64,000 nucleotides of DNA from positions 2,539,501-2,603,500 of the forward strand of contig NZ_CP080025.1 in the NCBI RefSeq assembly GCF_020463795.1, read 5' to 3'. Source of the DNA: Echinicola marina (lineage in GTDB: Bacteria > Bacteroidota > Bacteroidia > Cytophagales > Cyclobacteriaceae). The notes below the pieces were generated by a model. That model made no database searches, had not been told where the DNA came from, and saw only the letters and a program-made list of their open reading frames with translations. Positions 51,024-61,100 of the stretch are shown here, piece by piece (positions within the stretch are counted from its first letter, which is position 1; every line of letters starts with the position of its first letter). Both the position numbers and the translations under genes were made by a program.

Positions 51024-51058
51024 AAAAGGCCACTTTTGAATCAAAAGTGGCCTTTTTT
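51024..51058 (+). terminator. Rho-independent terminator closing module 3
   Basis: A perfect 16-bp stem AAAAGGCCACTTTTGA with TCAAAAGTGGCCTTTT around a single A, followed by TT. It begins 17 bp after the susD stop. Confidence 0.93.
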
Positions 51059-51658
51059 GTTTTTTTCGGCGCTAGGTCCGAATAGAAGGGATTTCTGGCT
51101 AGCTGGTCTTATAGCAAAAGTTTCCTTCTGGTGATGATAATATTGATACTTATTTGATAAGGGGTTCAAGAAATTACTTGTTCCTAATTTTTCAAATATT
51201 CAATCTTCATTCGGTGCAGTGATTTTAAAGTGAGTCCTTTGTTTTTGTTGAATCTTTTTGATGTGTGTTATAATTACACAAAAGTGTGCGATAATGACTG
51301 AAATATGTTTCTTTGTTGCATATAAATATTTTTAACAATAATTGACTTTTTTGTAGTTAATTTTGATCTATTGAAGTAGGGTTTAGAGTGAAAAACTGAA
51401 CCCCTATATTGATGGATTGTGTCTTATCTGTGGTTTTGTGAGTGTTAACGGTAGGTTAACCGATATGAAATTGTTTGTGGTTGTTTGCCGGATAAGACTG
51501 TTTTTCAAGCTAGTATAATTATAACATAGAAGTTAATAATACAATTTTAAAATATTGACCCTAGTGTATTAAATGGTGCATATAACTTTTCGATGAATGG
51601 TTTTATCACTGACACAACTTTAAGGATTTCTATACCAATTATTTAAAGTACTTGATTT
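51059..51658 (+). promoter_or_regulatory. 600-bp leader region of the giant surface-protein gene
   Basis: No coding frame. TAATTTTG at 51358-51365 fits the Bacteroidota -7 box, without a well-placed -33. Two GTTAAC words lie 11 bp apart (51444 and 51455), one helical turn. They are enclosed by an 8-bp inverted pair, GTCTTATC (51421-51428) and GATAAGAC (51491-51498). If transcription starts near 51372, the 5' leader is almost 290 nt long and contains all of these. Confidence 0.4.
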
Positions 51659-54600
51659 ATGGAATTAATTTTTACGAAATCAAGGCGGTTTAAACCATTC
51701 TGGTTTTTAACTGCCTTACTTCTATTTCAGGCATTAATGAGCTTTGGTCAAGGGACCAGGACGGTGGCTGATGAGTTGACCTATTCTAGCCCTAATGTAC
51801 CGGCCAGTTTAGTGGAATCCCTTGGGCCATCATCTGGCTATACCAAGGAAACCGTGGAAAATCCAGACAATGCTACGGTGGACGATGATAATTTTGCCCG
51901 CTTATTGGCAAGTCCTGGATTACTTTTAGGATTGGGATCATATGGAGGTGAAATAGAATTGAAGTATCCTTCTATGCGATCAGCAAACACCACAAGTTAT
52001 ATAAGACTGGATGCTGATGGAAATTTACTGGATGCATTATTGGGAGGAAATCTTGGAGAACTACTAGGAAGTTTATTAGGTATAGTGGCCCTAGGAGAAC
52101 AAGAGATCATTGTTACTGCCAAAAATGGTTCCATGGATGTTTACTCCAGGAGCTCACAGGATGGCTTTAATATTGACAGGGCGAGGTTGATTACTGATGC
52201 AGCAGGGGATTTTTATCTTGCAATCACTCCTGATGTGGATTACGATAGAATTAATATTTCTAACCAGTCTTTATCGCTGTTAGGATTGGGTGATGAAGTG
52301 GGTACCGATGTATACAGTGTATTTGACTTTGATTCAGGCAGTATTTGTGGAAGTCCATTGGGAACTTCCTATGATGTTAGTGGCGTGAATCTGGATTTGC
52401 TAAACCTAACAGGTTCAGCAGCGGAAGATTTGAATTTAGCCATTGATGGGGATGAAAGCACTTATACTTCTCTGAGTCCAGGGGTTTTAAGTTTGGCCGG
52501 AGTGCTTGAACAACATTTTTATTTTGACGGAGAGGGAGAAGCTAGCGATGAGGTGATGCTTACCTTGAGCAGTGCTCCAGGTATTTTGGATGTAGATCTT
52601 TTAGAAAATATTGAAATAGTCGCCTATAATGGCACCACTGAAGTGGCCAGACAGGATTTGGAAACTTTAGGAACTAATTTGTTAGGAATAGCCCAAGTTG
52701 ATCTCTTGGGCCTTTTGGCTGATGGAAACCCTGTGACATTTGCTTATACTCCAGGGCTGGCTTTTGACAAAGTTGTTATCGAAGTAGGGACACTTTTGAA
52801 CCTTGGTACTTCAGAAAGTTTGAGAGTACATGAAGTAGTAAGGACCCCAGGAAGACCAGATATCCAAGGGGTTGATGATGAGCAGAATTTATTAGTATGT
52901 GCAGGGACAGACGTCACTTTATTGGCGGATGTGACTACAGGTGATCAGGTGAAATGGTATGATGCCCCTACAGCGGGTAATTTGGTGCATACAGGGGCAA
53001 GTTACCCTCTTGGAGTGGTAGGATCTAAAGTGACGTATTATGCAGCTGCAGAGAGGCCTGGCTGCCCAATAGCTTCCATTAGGGTTCCTGTAACAGTGGA
53101 TATCAATCCAGATCCATTAATCTCATTAAACGGTGCCGCAGTTTATAATGTGGCTATAGGGGAATCACTTGTCCTTCCTCCGGCGACAGCGGTGAATGAA
53201 GACGATAATCCTGTGACAGTAAGTTGGACAGGTTTGGATGGAGCACCTTTGACCATGCCAAACACTGCCGGTGTATTTAGTGCTGGGGGAAGATATGTAT
53301 ATAGAGCTTCTGCTACGGGCAATACTTGCACCAATTACGTGGATGTAGTGGTGAATGTTTTTGATCCGGACGAATGTCCATTGGTATACAATAGAATGTA
53401 TGCCACAAGTGCGGATGATTTTACGACCAGTAGTCTATTGGGAATTCAATTAGGATCGGTAACTAATCCTACGCTTGCAGCAGGAAATAATCTTGCTGAT
53501 TATTCTCTATTGTCAGAAACCGTAGGAACCAGTCTTTTGGGATTGACAGGGGAGACTTCCCAAACCATAAGATGGAACGGGATGGTACCGGCTGGAACAC
53601 CGGTTACGATTAAGCTTGGCCGTGAATATGGCGCAGCTGGAGTTTCTGGAGGTATATATGTCCAAGCTTTAGACGGAGATCCGGTTAATGGAGATGATTT
53701 ATTAGGTATTAGACAATTGGCAGATGGAGGATTGGTGTCCGCTGTTAATGGAATAAACGAGTTTGAATATACCTTTATTCCTACCGATGAAAATGGTGTG
53801 CCGGTAGCATATAATGGCGTGAAAGTTTCATTGGCTTCTTTACTTAATGCGGTGCAAAATGTCCGCGTTTATGCTGCCTACTATCATGAAACCAGTGCGA
53901 CACTTGCTACTTGTACTTTTGGAAGCATAGATATAATGACTGGGTTTGAGTCGATTATTGACGGCTTGGATGTGGCGAGTGGTTTGACTTCAGTGCAAGA
54001 CCCCGGTTTATCCGTAGATGGAGACCTTGATACATATGCTACGATTTTCAATGCTGTGGGAGCCAATATCAGCAGTAAACTGGATGTAAGTTTTGCCGCG
54101 CCTGTGATTGCTGGCGACTCTGTAGCGATTAAGGTAGGTTCCAGTACAGGCTTGTTGGATCTGAATTTACTGGAAGGATACGAAATCCAGAGGTATCTAG
54201 GTAATCAGACTGTTGGCAATCCAATTGATGCCAGTTCTAATTTGTTGAACTTAACGCTACTGGGGGGGGGATCAACCCAATCCTTGAACTTTATTACTGA
54301 TGTGCCTTTTGATAGGATAAAAATTCTTTCAGGTGGTGTGGTCAGTGCATTAGAAGAATTAAGGGTTTATGAAATAGAATTGTTCCCAATCAGTGAAATA
54401 CCTGGGGAAGAATATGATGATATCAATGATCTGTATTTTATAGAAATATGCCCTGGAGATGTAATTGACTTGCCTTCATTAGCTTGTGATGAGATCAAAT
54501 TGTATGATGCGCTAGTGGGAGGAAATGAAATTACGCCTGCAGATATTGCTACGTGGGCTCCACAAACTACCCAAACAGTTTATGTTCAGATTGTAAGGTT

Positions 54601-57600
54601 TGGCTGTGAGGATGGCATTGAAAGAAGGGCCTTGGAAATAAGGGTGAAAGGTAGTTCTGATCAATTGCTTGAAGAGGTTTTAATTAATGGGACTACTGAT
54701 AATGTCTTCTGTCAAGAAATCGACCCCATAACTTTACAAGCAAACCTTATTGCTGGAGCTCCTGCTGGAGTGACCTATCAATGGTTCAGTGATAATAATG
54801 GAACGCCTGAGATTATGGCTGCTGAAACAAATGCCAGCCTTAGCTTAACAGGTTTAGCTGCAGGCGATCATATTTATTATGTCCAGCTAACGGCAGATGA
54901 ATATTGTACAGCAGAACCTACAGCTGTCAACTTTACCATCAATAGAAATGCAACTGATGCAGATATCAATTTGGATGGACCAATAGTTCAATGTGTCGGA
55001 GTGCCGGTTGTTTTGATACCGTCTACGAGCATAACCAATCCAGTATTTAATTGGTATTTAGATGAAAACAAAACCACTCTTATCAATGATGGCGATATTG
55101 ATGGGGCGGTTACATATAATATTTCAGCATCTGGCGAATTGACCATTTCTGGACTTGCAGATGGTGATGATGTAAATTATTATGTGACCGTAAGTGGAGA
55201 TGAAGTATGTGAGAATGTTTTAGGTAAAGAGATCAATGTCCAAGTTTCAAATAATTTGCCCGCTCCAACATTATTGGAGGCAGACCTAGAACTATGTGGT
55301 CCTGGTAATGATGCTGTTTTTGAAATTACCAATTATGCTGGTGGTTTGAGCTATAAAATATTTGATGCGGCAACTGGAGGAACTGAAATAACCACGGATG
55401 TAAGTGTTGTGGATAATATGATTACCATTGGTAATGTGAATGCAGATGCCAACTATTTTATAGAAGTAACAGGAGCAGGAGGATGTATAGGTGTTGATAG
55501 ATCTGAAATTTCCATTACCATTAATGGTTTTGCTACGGATGCAGATATAGATGCAGCTGGAGGCACAATCTGCGAAGGCGATACCTTCAGCTTGACAGCA
55601 AGCAGCAGCACGGTTACCAATCCAGTGTTCACCTGGTACACAGATGCAGGCTTAACAAATGAATTTACGGACCTTGAGGTGTCACCAACGACAACAACTA
55701 CCTATTATGTGACTGTAAGTGGAGATGGTATTTGTGAAAATCAACCTGGCGATGCGAAAGAGGTAACAGTAACGGTAAACAGGAATGCAACAGCGGTGGA
55801 TATCGATGCTGATGGAGGCACGATCTGCGAAGGCGATACCTTCAGCCTGACAGCGAGCAGCAGTACGGTTACGAATGCGGTATTCACTTGGTACACAGAT
55901 GCGAGCTTGACCACAGTATTACCAGATACAGATGTAACACCAACTGCGACAACAACTTACTATGTAACAGTGAGCGGTGATGGTGTCTGTGAAAATAAAG
56001 CGGGAGATGCGAAAGAGGTAACAGTAACGGTAAACAGGAATGCAACTTCTGTAGATATCGATGCTGATGGAGGTACGATCTGTGAAGGGGGGACTTTCAG
56101 CCTGACAGCAAGCAGCAGCACGGTTACGAATGCGGTATTTACGTGGTACACAGATGCGAGCTTGACCACAGTATTACCAGATACAGATGTAACACCAACT
56201 GCGACAACAACTTACTATGTAACAGTGAGCGGTGACGGTGTCTGTGCCAATAAAGCCGGAGATGCAAAAGAAGTAACAGTAACGGTAAACAGGAATGCAA
56301 CCGCGGTAGATATCGATGCAGCAAATAGCACGATCTGTGAAGGTGATACCTTTAGCTTGACAGCAAGCAGCAGCACGGTTACCAATCCAATATTCTCTTG
56401 GTACGCAGACCCTGCATTGACAATTTTGATAACCAATACGGAAGTCAATCCTTCAGTTACGACTAGCTACTATGTAACGGTAAGCGGTGATGGAGTCTGT
56501 GAAAATAAAGCCGGTGATGCTAAGGAAGTAACGGTAACAGTAAACAGGAATGCAACAGCGGTGGATATCGATGCTGATGGAGGTACGATCTGTGAAGGGG
56601 GGACTTTCAGCCTGACAGCAAGCAGCAGCACGGTTACGAATGCGGTATTTACGTGGTACACAGATGCTGCCTTGACCACAGTATTACCAGATACAGATGT
56701 AACACCAACCGCGACAACAACTTACTATGTAACAGTGAGCGGTGACGGTGTCTGTGAAAATCAACCTGGCGATGCGAAAGAGGTAACAGTAACGGTAAAC
56801 AGGAATGCAACCGCGGTAGATATAGATGCAGCAAATAGCACGATCTGTGAAGGTGATACTTACAGCCTGACAGCGAGCAGCAGTACGGTTACGAATGCGG
56901 TATTCACCTGGTATACAGATGCGAACTTGACCACAGTATTACCAGATACAGATGTAACACCAACTGCGACAACAACTTACTATGTAACAGTGAGCGGAGA
57001 CGGTGTCTGTGCCAATAAAGCCGGTGATGCTAAGGAAGTAACGGTAACAGTAAACAGGGATGCAACTTCTGTAGATATCGATGCTGATGGAGGTACGATC
57101 TGCGAAGGCGATACCTTCAGCCTGACAGCGAGCAGCAGTACGGTTACGAATGCGGTATTCACTTGGTACACAGACGCAGCCTTGACCACGGTATTACCGG
57201 ATACAGATGTAACACCAACTGCGACAACAACTTACTATGTAACAGTGAGCGGTGATGGCGTCTGTGAAAATAAAGCCGGTGATGCTAAGGAAGTAACGGT
57301 AACGGTAAACAGGAATGCAACCGCGGTAGATATAGATGCAGCAAATAGCACGATCTGTGAAGGGGGGACTTTCAGCCTGACAGCGAGCAGCGGTACGGTT
57401 ACGAATGCGGTATTCACCTGGTATACAGATGCGAACTTGACCACAGTATTACCAGATACAGATGTAACACCAACTGCGACAACAACTTACTATGTAACAG
57501 TGAGCGGTGACGGTGTCTGTGAAAATCAACCTGGCGATGCGAAAGAGGTAACAGTAACGGTAAACAGGAATGCAACAGCGGTGGATATCGATGCTGATGG

Positions 57601-60600
57601 AGGCACGATCTGCGAAGGCGATACCTTCAGCCTGACAGCGAGCAGCAGTACGGTTACGAATGCGGTATTCACTTGGTACACAGATGCAGCCTTGACCACA
57701 GTATTACCAGATACAGATGTAACACCAACGACGACAACAACTTACTATGTAACAGTGAGCGGTGACGGTGTCTGTGAAAATCAACCTGGCGATGCGAAAG
57801 AAGTAACAGTAACGGTAAACAGGAATGCAACAGCGGTGGATATCGATGCTGATGGAGGCACGATCTGCGAAGGCGATACCTTCAGCCTGACAGCGAGCAG
57901 CAGTACGGTTACGAATGCGGTATTCACTTGGTACACAGATGCGAGCTTGACCACAGTATTACCTGATACAGATGTAACACCAACGACGACAACAACTTAC
58001 TATGTAGCAGTGAGCGGAGACGGTGTCTGTGCCAATAAAGCCGGTGATGCTAAGGAAGTAACGGTAACAGTAAACAGGAATGCAACTTCTGTAGATATCG
58101 ATGCTGATGGAGGTACGATCTGCGAAGGCGATACCTTCAGCCTGACAGCGAGCAGCGGTACGGTTACGAATGCGGTATTCACTTGGTACACAGACGCAGC
58201 CTTGACCACGGTATTACCTGATACAGATGTAACACCAACGACGACAACAACTTACTATGTAGCAGTGAGCGGAGACGGTGTCTGTGCCAATAAAGCCGGT
58301 GATGCTAAGGAAGTAACGGTAACAGTAAACAGGAATGCAACTTCTGTAGATATCGATGCTGATGGAGGTACGATCTGCGAAGGCGATACCTTCAGCCTGA
58401 CAGCGAGCAGCGGTACGGTTACGAATGCGGTATTCACTTGGTACACAGATGCGAACTTGACCACAGTATTACCAGATACAGATGTAACACCAACTGCGAC
58501 AACAACTTACTATGTAACAGTGAGCGGTGATGGCGTCTGTGCCAATAAAGCCGGTGATGCTAAGGAAGTAACGGTAACAGTAAACAGGAATGCAACAGCG
58601 GTGGATATCGATGCTGATGGAGGCACGATCTGCGAAGGCGATACCTTCAGCCTGACAGCGAGCAGCAGTACGGTTACGAATGCGGTATTCACTTGGTACA
58701 CAGACGCAGCCTTGACCACGGTATTACCGGATACAGATGTAACACCAACTGCGACAACAACTTACTATGTAACAGTGAGCGGTGATGGCGTCTGTGAAAA
58801 TAAAGCCGGTGATGCTAAGGAAGTAACGGTAACGGTAAACAGGAATGCAACCGCGGTAGATATAGATGCAGCAAATAGCACGATCTGTGAAGGGGGGACT
58901 TTCAGTCTGACAGCAAGCAGCAGCACGGTTACGAATGCGGTATTCACCTGGTATACAGATGCGAACTTGACCACAGTATTACCAGATACAGATGTAACAC
59001 CAACTGCGACAACAACTTACTATGTAACAGTGAGCGGTGACGGTGTCTGTGAAAATCAACCTGGCGATGCGAAAGAGGTAACAGTAACGGTAAACAGGAA
59101 TGCAACAGCGGTGGATATCGATGCTGATGGAGGCACGATCTGCGAAGGCGATACCTTCAGCCTGACAGCGAGCAGCAGTACGGTTACGAATGCGGTATTC
59201 ACTTGGTACACAGATGCAGCCTTGACCACAGTATTACCAGATACAGATGTAACACCAACGACGACAACAACTTACTATGTAGCAGTGAGCGGAGACGGTG
59301 TCTGTGCCAATAAAGCCGGTGATGCTAAGGAAGTAACGGTAACAGTAAACAGGAATGCAACTTCTGTAGATATCGATGCTGATGGAGGTACGATCTGCGA
59401 AGGCGATACCTTCAGCCTGACAGCGAGCAGCGGTACGGTTACGAATGCGGTATTCACTTGGTACACAGACGCAGCCTTGACCACGGTATTACCGGATACA
59501 GATGTAACACCAACTGCGACAACAACTTACTATGTAACAGTGAGCGGTGATGGCGTCTGTGAAAATAAAGCCGGTGATGCTAAGGAAGTAACGGTAACGG
59601 TAAACAGGAATGCAACCGCGGTGGATATCGATGCTGATGGAGGTACGATCTGTGAAGGGGGGACTTTCAGCCTGACAGCAAGCAGCAGTACTGTTACGAA
59701 TGCAGTATTTACGTGGTACACAGATGCGAGCTTGATCACAGTATTACCAGATACAGATGTAACACCAACTATGACAACAACTTACTATGTAACAGTGAGC
59801 GGTGACGGTGTCTGTGCCAATAAAGCCGGCGATGCTAAGGAAGTAACGGTAATTGTGAACAGTGTTGCTGCTCCTACTACAGATATGCCAATTCAGTCAT
59901 TCTGTACTACTCCGAATGCAACGATTTCAGCATTGCAGGTGAATGAAGAGAGAGTTGTTTGGTATGATGCTGTTTCTGGTGGAAATCTTCTAAATCCATC
60001 TGACGTGGTGATTCCAGGTATGACCTACTATGCTGCTCAAATTGATTTGAACAATGGATGTGAAAGTATAGAACGCCTTCCTGTAATGGTTTCGGAATGT
60101 GCAGCACTTGATGTGGAAAAGGTGGCAGATGTTAGTGCTGTGATTGTAGGAGAAATGTTTGCTTATACTATTACTGTAAGCAATAATGGTGCAGTGACCG
60201 CTAATAATGTTGTGGTGACTGACGAAGTACCAGCTTCTCTACAAATTTTGACAGTCGATGGAGGAGGTGAAATTGCTGAAAATGTGGTGACTTGGAATAT
60301 AGTGGAAATTCTTCCTGGAGAGTCTGTGACCTTAACCATCAGTGTAATGGCTGTGGAAGTCAACGAGGGGGTAGTTAATACTGCTAAGGTAGAAGGAGAT
60401 AATTCCATGCCAGATGAGGATGATACTGATCCACTACCAATTTTGCCTGATGATGTTGACCTAACGATGGCCAAGACAGTTTCTAATGCTATCATTGAGG
60501 TAGATAAGGAGTTTACTTATCAGCTGAAAGTGACTAATAATACAAATGTACCGGCTAGAAATGTTATAGTAACAGATTATATGCCTTCTCAAGTTGATTA

Positions 60601-61093
60601 TTTAGGATCTGACGCACCAAGTGAAATTCAAGAGACCTATGATGCTTCAAGTGGAACTTTGACTTTTGTTATTCCTGAATTGGCGGGTAATGAAGAGATC
60701 ACCATTCATTTGAGAGTTATAGCTAGAGAAAAAGGATTGGTGACCAATTCAGCGACCGTTGAAACTCCAGATCAATTAGAACTGAATGATTTGGATAATA
60801 CAGCGACCATTTCACATAATCAATTGGCCATAAATATTCCAAATGTCTTCACACCAAATGGTGACGGAATAAATGATGTTTGGGAAATCGAAGGTCTTTC
60901 AGATCTGTATCCTGATAATGAGGTGATTGTTGTGAATAGATGGGGTGGAGAGGTCTTCAAATCCAGTAGCTATAACAATGACTGGGATGGCGGATCTCTT
61001 AATGGTGGAACCTACTATTATAAATTAAAAATTAGAGATAGTGAATCTGGAAGTGAGATGCAATTCACAGGATATGTAACTATTATAAGATAA
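51659..61093 (+). CDS. Giant repetitive T9SS surface protein (adhesin-like, Ig-like repeats, type B sorting domain)
   Basis: A 3144-residue cell-surface or secreted protein. A signal peptide lies in residues 1-31 (ending MSFGQ). The N-terminal 900 residues contain two or three related modules of about 150 residues rich in Leu/Gly (for example LLGLGSYGGEIELKYPS and SAPGILDVDLLENIEI). Several diverged Ig-like domains follow, then sixteen near-identical 85-residue Ig-like repeats at residues 1374-2733. Next come two DUF11-type domains (about 2815-3050: VEKVADVSAVIVGEMFAYTI, MAKTVSNAIIEVDKEFTYQL). The end is a gliding-motility CHU_C / type B T9SS sorting domain (IPNVFTPNGDGINDVWEI). A nine-G run lies in the coding sequence at 54262. 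The next gene, a PorP/SprF protein, is the expected export partner. Function is inferred as adhesion or matrix; no enzyme domain is seen. Confidence 0.9.
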   Translation: MELIFTKSRRFKPFWFLTALLLFQALMSFGQGTRTVADELTYSSPNVPASLVESLGPSSGYTKETVENPDNATVDDDNFARLLASPGLLLGLGSYGGEIELKYPSMRSANTTSYIRLDADGNLLDALLGGNLGELLGSLLGIVALGEQEIIVTAKNGSMDVYSRSSQDGFNIDRARLITDAAGDFYLAITPDVDYDRINISNQSLSLLGLGDEVGTDVYSVFDFDSGSICGSPLGTSYDVSGVNLDLLNLTGSAAEDLNLAIDGDESTYTSLSPGVLSLAGVLEQHFYFDGEGEASDEVMLTLSSAPGILDVDLLENIEIVAYNGTTEVARQDLETLGTNLLGIAQVDLLGLLADGNPVTFAYTPGLAFDKVVIEVGTLLNLGTSESLRVHEVVRTPGRPDIQGVDDEQNLLVCAGTDVTLLADVTTGDQVKWYDAPTAGNLVHTGASYPLGVVGSKVTYYAAAERPGCPIASIRVPVTVDINPDPLISLNGAAVYNVAIGESLVLPPATAVNEDDNPVTVSWTGLDGAPLTMPNTAGVFSAGGRYVYRASATGNTCTNYVDVVVNVFDPDECPLVYNRMYATSADDFTTSSLLGIQLGSVTNPTLAAGNNLADYSLLSETVGTSLLGLTGETSQTIRWNGMVPAGTPVTIKLGREYGAAGVSGGIYVQALDGDPVNGDDLLGIRQLADGGLVSAVNGINEFEYTFIPTDENGVPVAYNGVKVSLASLLNAVQNVRVYAAYYHETSATLATCTFGSIDIMTGFESIIDGLDVASGLTSVQDPGLSVDGDLDTYATIFNAVGANISSKLDVSFAAPVIAGDSVAIKVGSSTGLLDLNLLEGYEIQRYLGNQTVGNPIDASSNLLNLTLLGGGSTQSLNFITDVPFDRIKILSGGVVSALEELRVYEIELFPISEIPGEEYDDINDLYFIEICPGDVIDLPSLACDEIKLYDALVGGNEITPADIATWAPQTTQTVYVQIVRFGCEDGIERRALEIRVKGSSDQLLEEVLINGTTDNVFCQEIDPITLQANLIAGAPAGVTYQWFSDNNGTPEIMAAETNASLSLTGLAAGDHIYYVQLTADEYCTAEPTAVNFTINRNATDADINLDGPIVQCVGVPVVLIPSTSITNPVFNWYLDENKTTLINDGDIDGAVTYNISASGELTISGLADGDDVNYYVTVSGDEVCENVLGKEINVQVSNNLPAPTLLEADLELCGPGNDAVFEITNYAGGLSYKIFDAATGGTEITTDVSVVDNMITIGNVNADANYFIEVTGAGGCIGVDRSEISITINGFATDADIDAAGGTICEGDTFSLTASSSTVTNPVFTWYTDAGLTNEFTDLEVSPTTTTTYYVTVSGDGICENQPGDAKEVTVTVNRNATAVDIDADGGTICEGDTFSLTASSSTVTNAVFTWYTDASLTTVLPDTDVTPTATTTYYVTVSGDGVCENKAGDAKEVTVTVNRNATSVDIDADGGTICEGGTFSLTASSSTVTNAVFTWYTDASLTTVLPDTDVTPTATTTYYVTVSGDGVCANKAGDAKEVTVTVNRNATAVDIDAANSTICEGDTFSLTASSSTVTNPIFSWYADPALTILITNTEVNPSVTTSYYVTVSGDGVCENKAGDAKEVTVTVNRNATAVDIDADGGTICEGGTFSLTASSSTVTNAVFTWYTDAALTTVLPDTDVTPTATTTYYVTVSGDGVCENQPGDAKEVTVTVNRNATAVDIDAANSTICEGDTYSLTASSSTVTNAVFTWYTDANLTTVLPDTDVTPTATTTYYVTVSGDGVCANKAGDAKEVTVTVNRDATSVDIDADGGTICEGDTFSLTASSSTVTNAVFTWYTDAALTTVLPDTDVTPTATTTYYVTVSGDGVCENKAGDAKEVTVTVNRNATAVDIDAANSTICEGGTFSLTASSGTVTNAVFTWYTDANLTTVLPDTDVTPTATTTYYVTVSGDGVCENQPGDAKEVTVTVNRNATAVDIDADGGTICEGDTFSLTASSSTVTNAVFTWYTDAALTTVLPDTDVTPTTTTTYYVTVSGDGVCENQPGDAKEVTVTVNRNATAVDIDADGGTICEGDTFSLTASSSTVTNAVFTWYTDASLTTVLPDTDVTPTTTTTYYVAVSGDGVCANKAGDAKEVTVTVNRNATSVDIDADGGTICEGDTFSLTASSGTVTNAVFTWYTDAALTTVLPDTDVTPTTTTTYYVAVSGDGVCANKAGDAKEVTVTVNRNATSVDIDADGGTICEGDTFSLTASSGTVTNAVFTWYTDANLTTVLPDTDVTPTATTTYYVTVSGDGVCANKAGDAKEVTVTVNRNATAVDIDADGGTICEGDTFSLTASSSTVTNAVFTWYTDAALTTVLPDTDVTPTATTTYYVTVSGDGVCENKAGDAKEVTVTVNRNATAVDIDAANSTICEGGTFSLTASSSTVTNAVFTWYTDANLTTVLPDTDVTPTATTTYYVTVSGDGVCENQPGDAKEVTVTVNRNATAVDIDADGGTICEGDTFSLTASSSTVTNAVFTWYTDAALTTVLPDTDVTPTTTTTYYVAVSGDGVCANKAGDAKEVTVTVNRNATSVDIDADGGTICEGDTFSLTASSGTVTNAVFTWYTDAALTTVLPDTDVTPTATTTYYVTVSGDGVCENKAGDAKEVTVTVNRNATAVDIDADGGTICEGGTFSLTASSSTVTNAVFTWYTDASLITVLPDTDVTPTMTTTYYVTVSGDGVCANKAGDAKEVTVIVNSVAAPTTDMPIQSFCTTPNATISALQVNEERVVWYDAVSGGNLLNPSDVVIPGMTYYAAQIDLNNGCESIERLPVMVSECAALDVEKVADVSAVIVGEMFAYTITVSNNGAVTANNVVVTDEVPASLQILTVDGGGEIAENVVTWNIVEILPGESVTLTISVMAVEVNEGVVNTAKVEGDNSMPDEDDTDPLPILPDDVDLTMAKTVSNAIIEVDKEFTYQLKVTNNTNVPARNVIVTDYMPSQVDYLGSDAPSEIQETYDASSGTLTFVIPELAGNEEITIHLRVIAREKGLVTNSATVETPDQLELNDLDNTATISHNQLAINIPNVFTPNGDGINDVWEIEGLSDLYPDNEVIVVNRWGGEVFKSSSYNNDWDGGSLNGGTYYYKLKIRDSESGSEMQFTGYVTIIR
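54262..54270 (+). repeat. Nine-G homopolymer inside the giant surface-protein gene
   Basis: Nine consecutive G residues encode part of LLGGGSTQS near residue 868. Slippage by one base would end translation early and remove the sorting domain, so this is a possible phase-variation site. Confidence 0.8.
55778..59857 (+). repeat. Sixteen tandem 255-bp repeats encoding 85-residue Ig-like domains
   Basis: Exactly 4080 bp, that is 16 x 255 with no indel. Each unit runs from NRNAT to KEVTVTV and contains one CEG and one VCEN/VCAN cysteine, which could form a disulfide in each domain. A diverged unit (NGFATDADIDAAGGTICEG) precedes the array. Several units are near-identical at DNA level and some are mosaics of others, signs of recent recombination. 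Unit 3 (56288-56542) is the most diverged. Confidence 0.95.
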
Positions 61094-61100
61094 AGAGACG

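Noticed and set aside
55453-59739. Series of about 69-codon open frames on the minus strand spaced at 255 bp
   Set aside because: They are antisense shadows of the tandem repeats of the giant protein; each is the same frame repeated and none has a start context or known domain.
55778-59857. CRISPR-like array
   Set aside because: Repeat units are 255 bp, contiguous and in frame in one long gene, with no short repeats separated by unique spacers.
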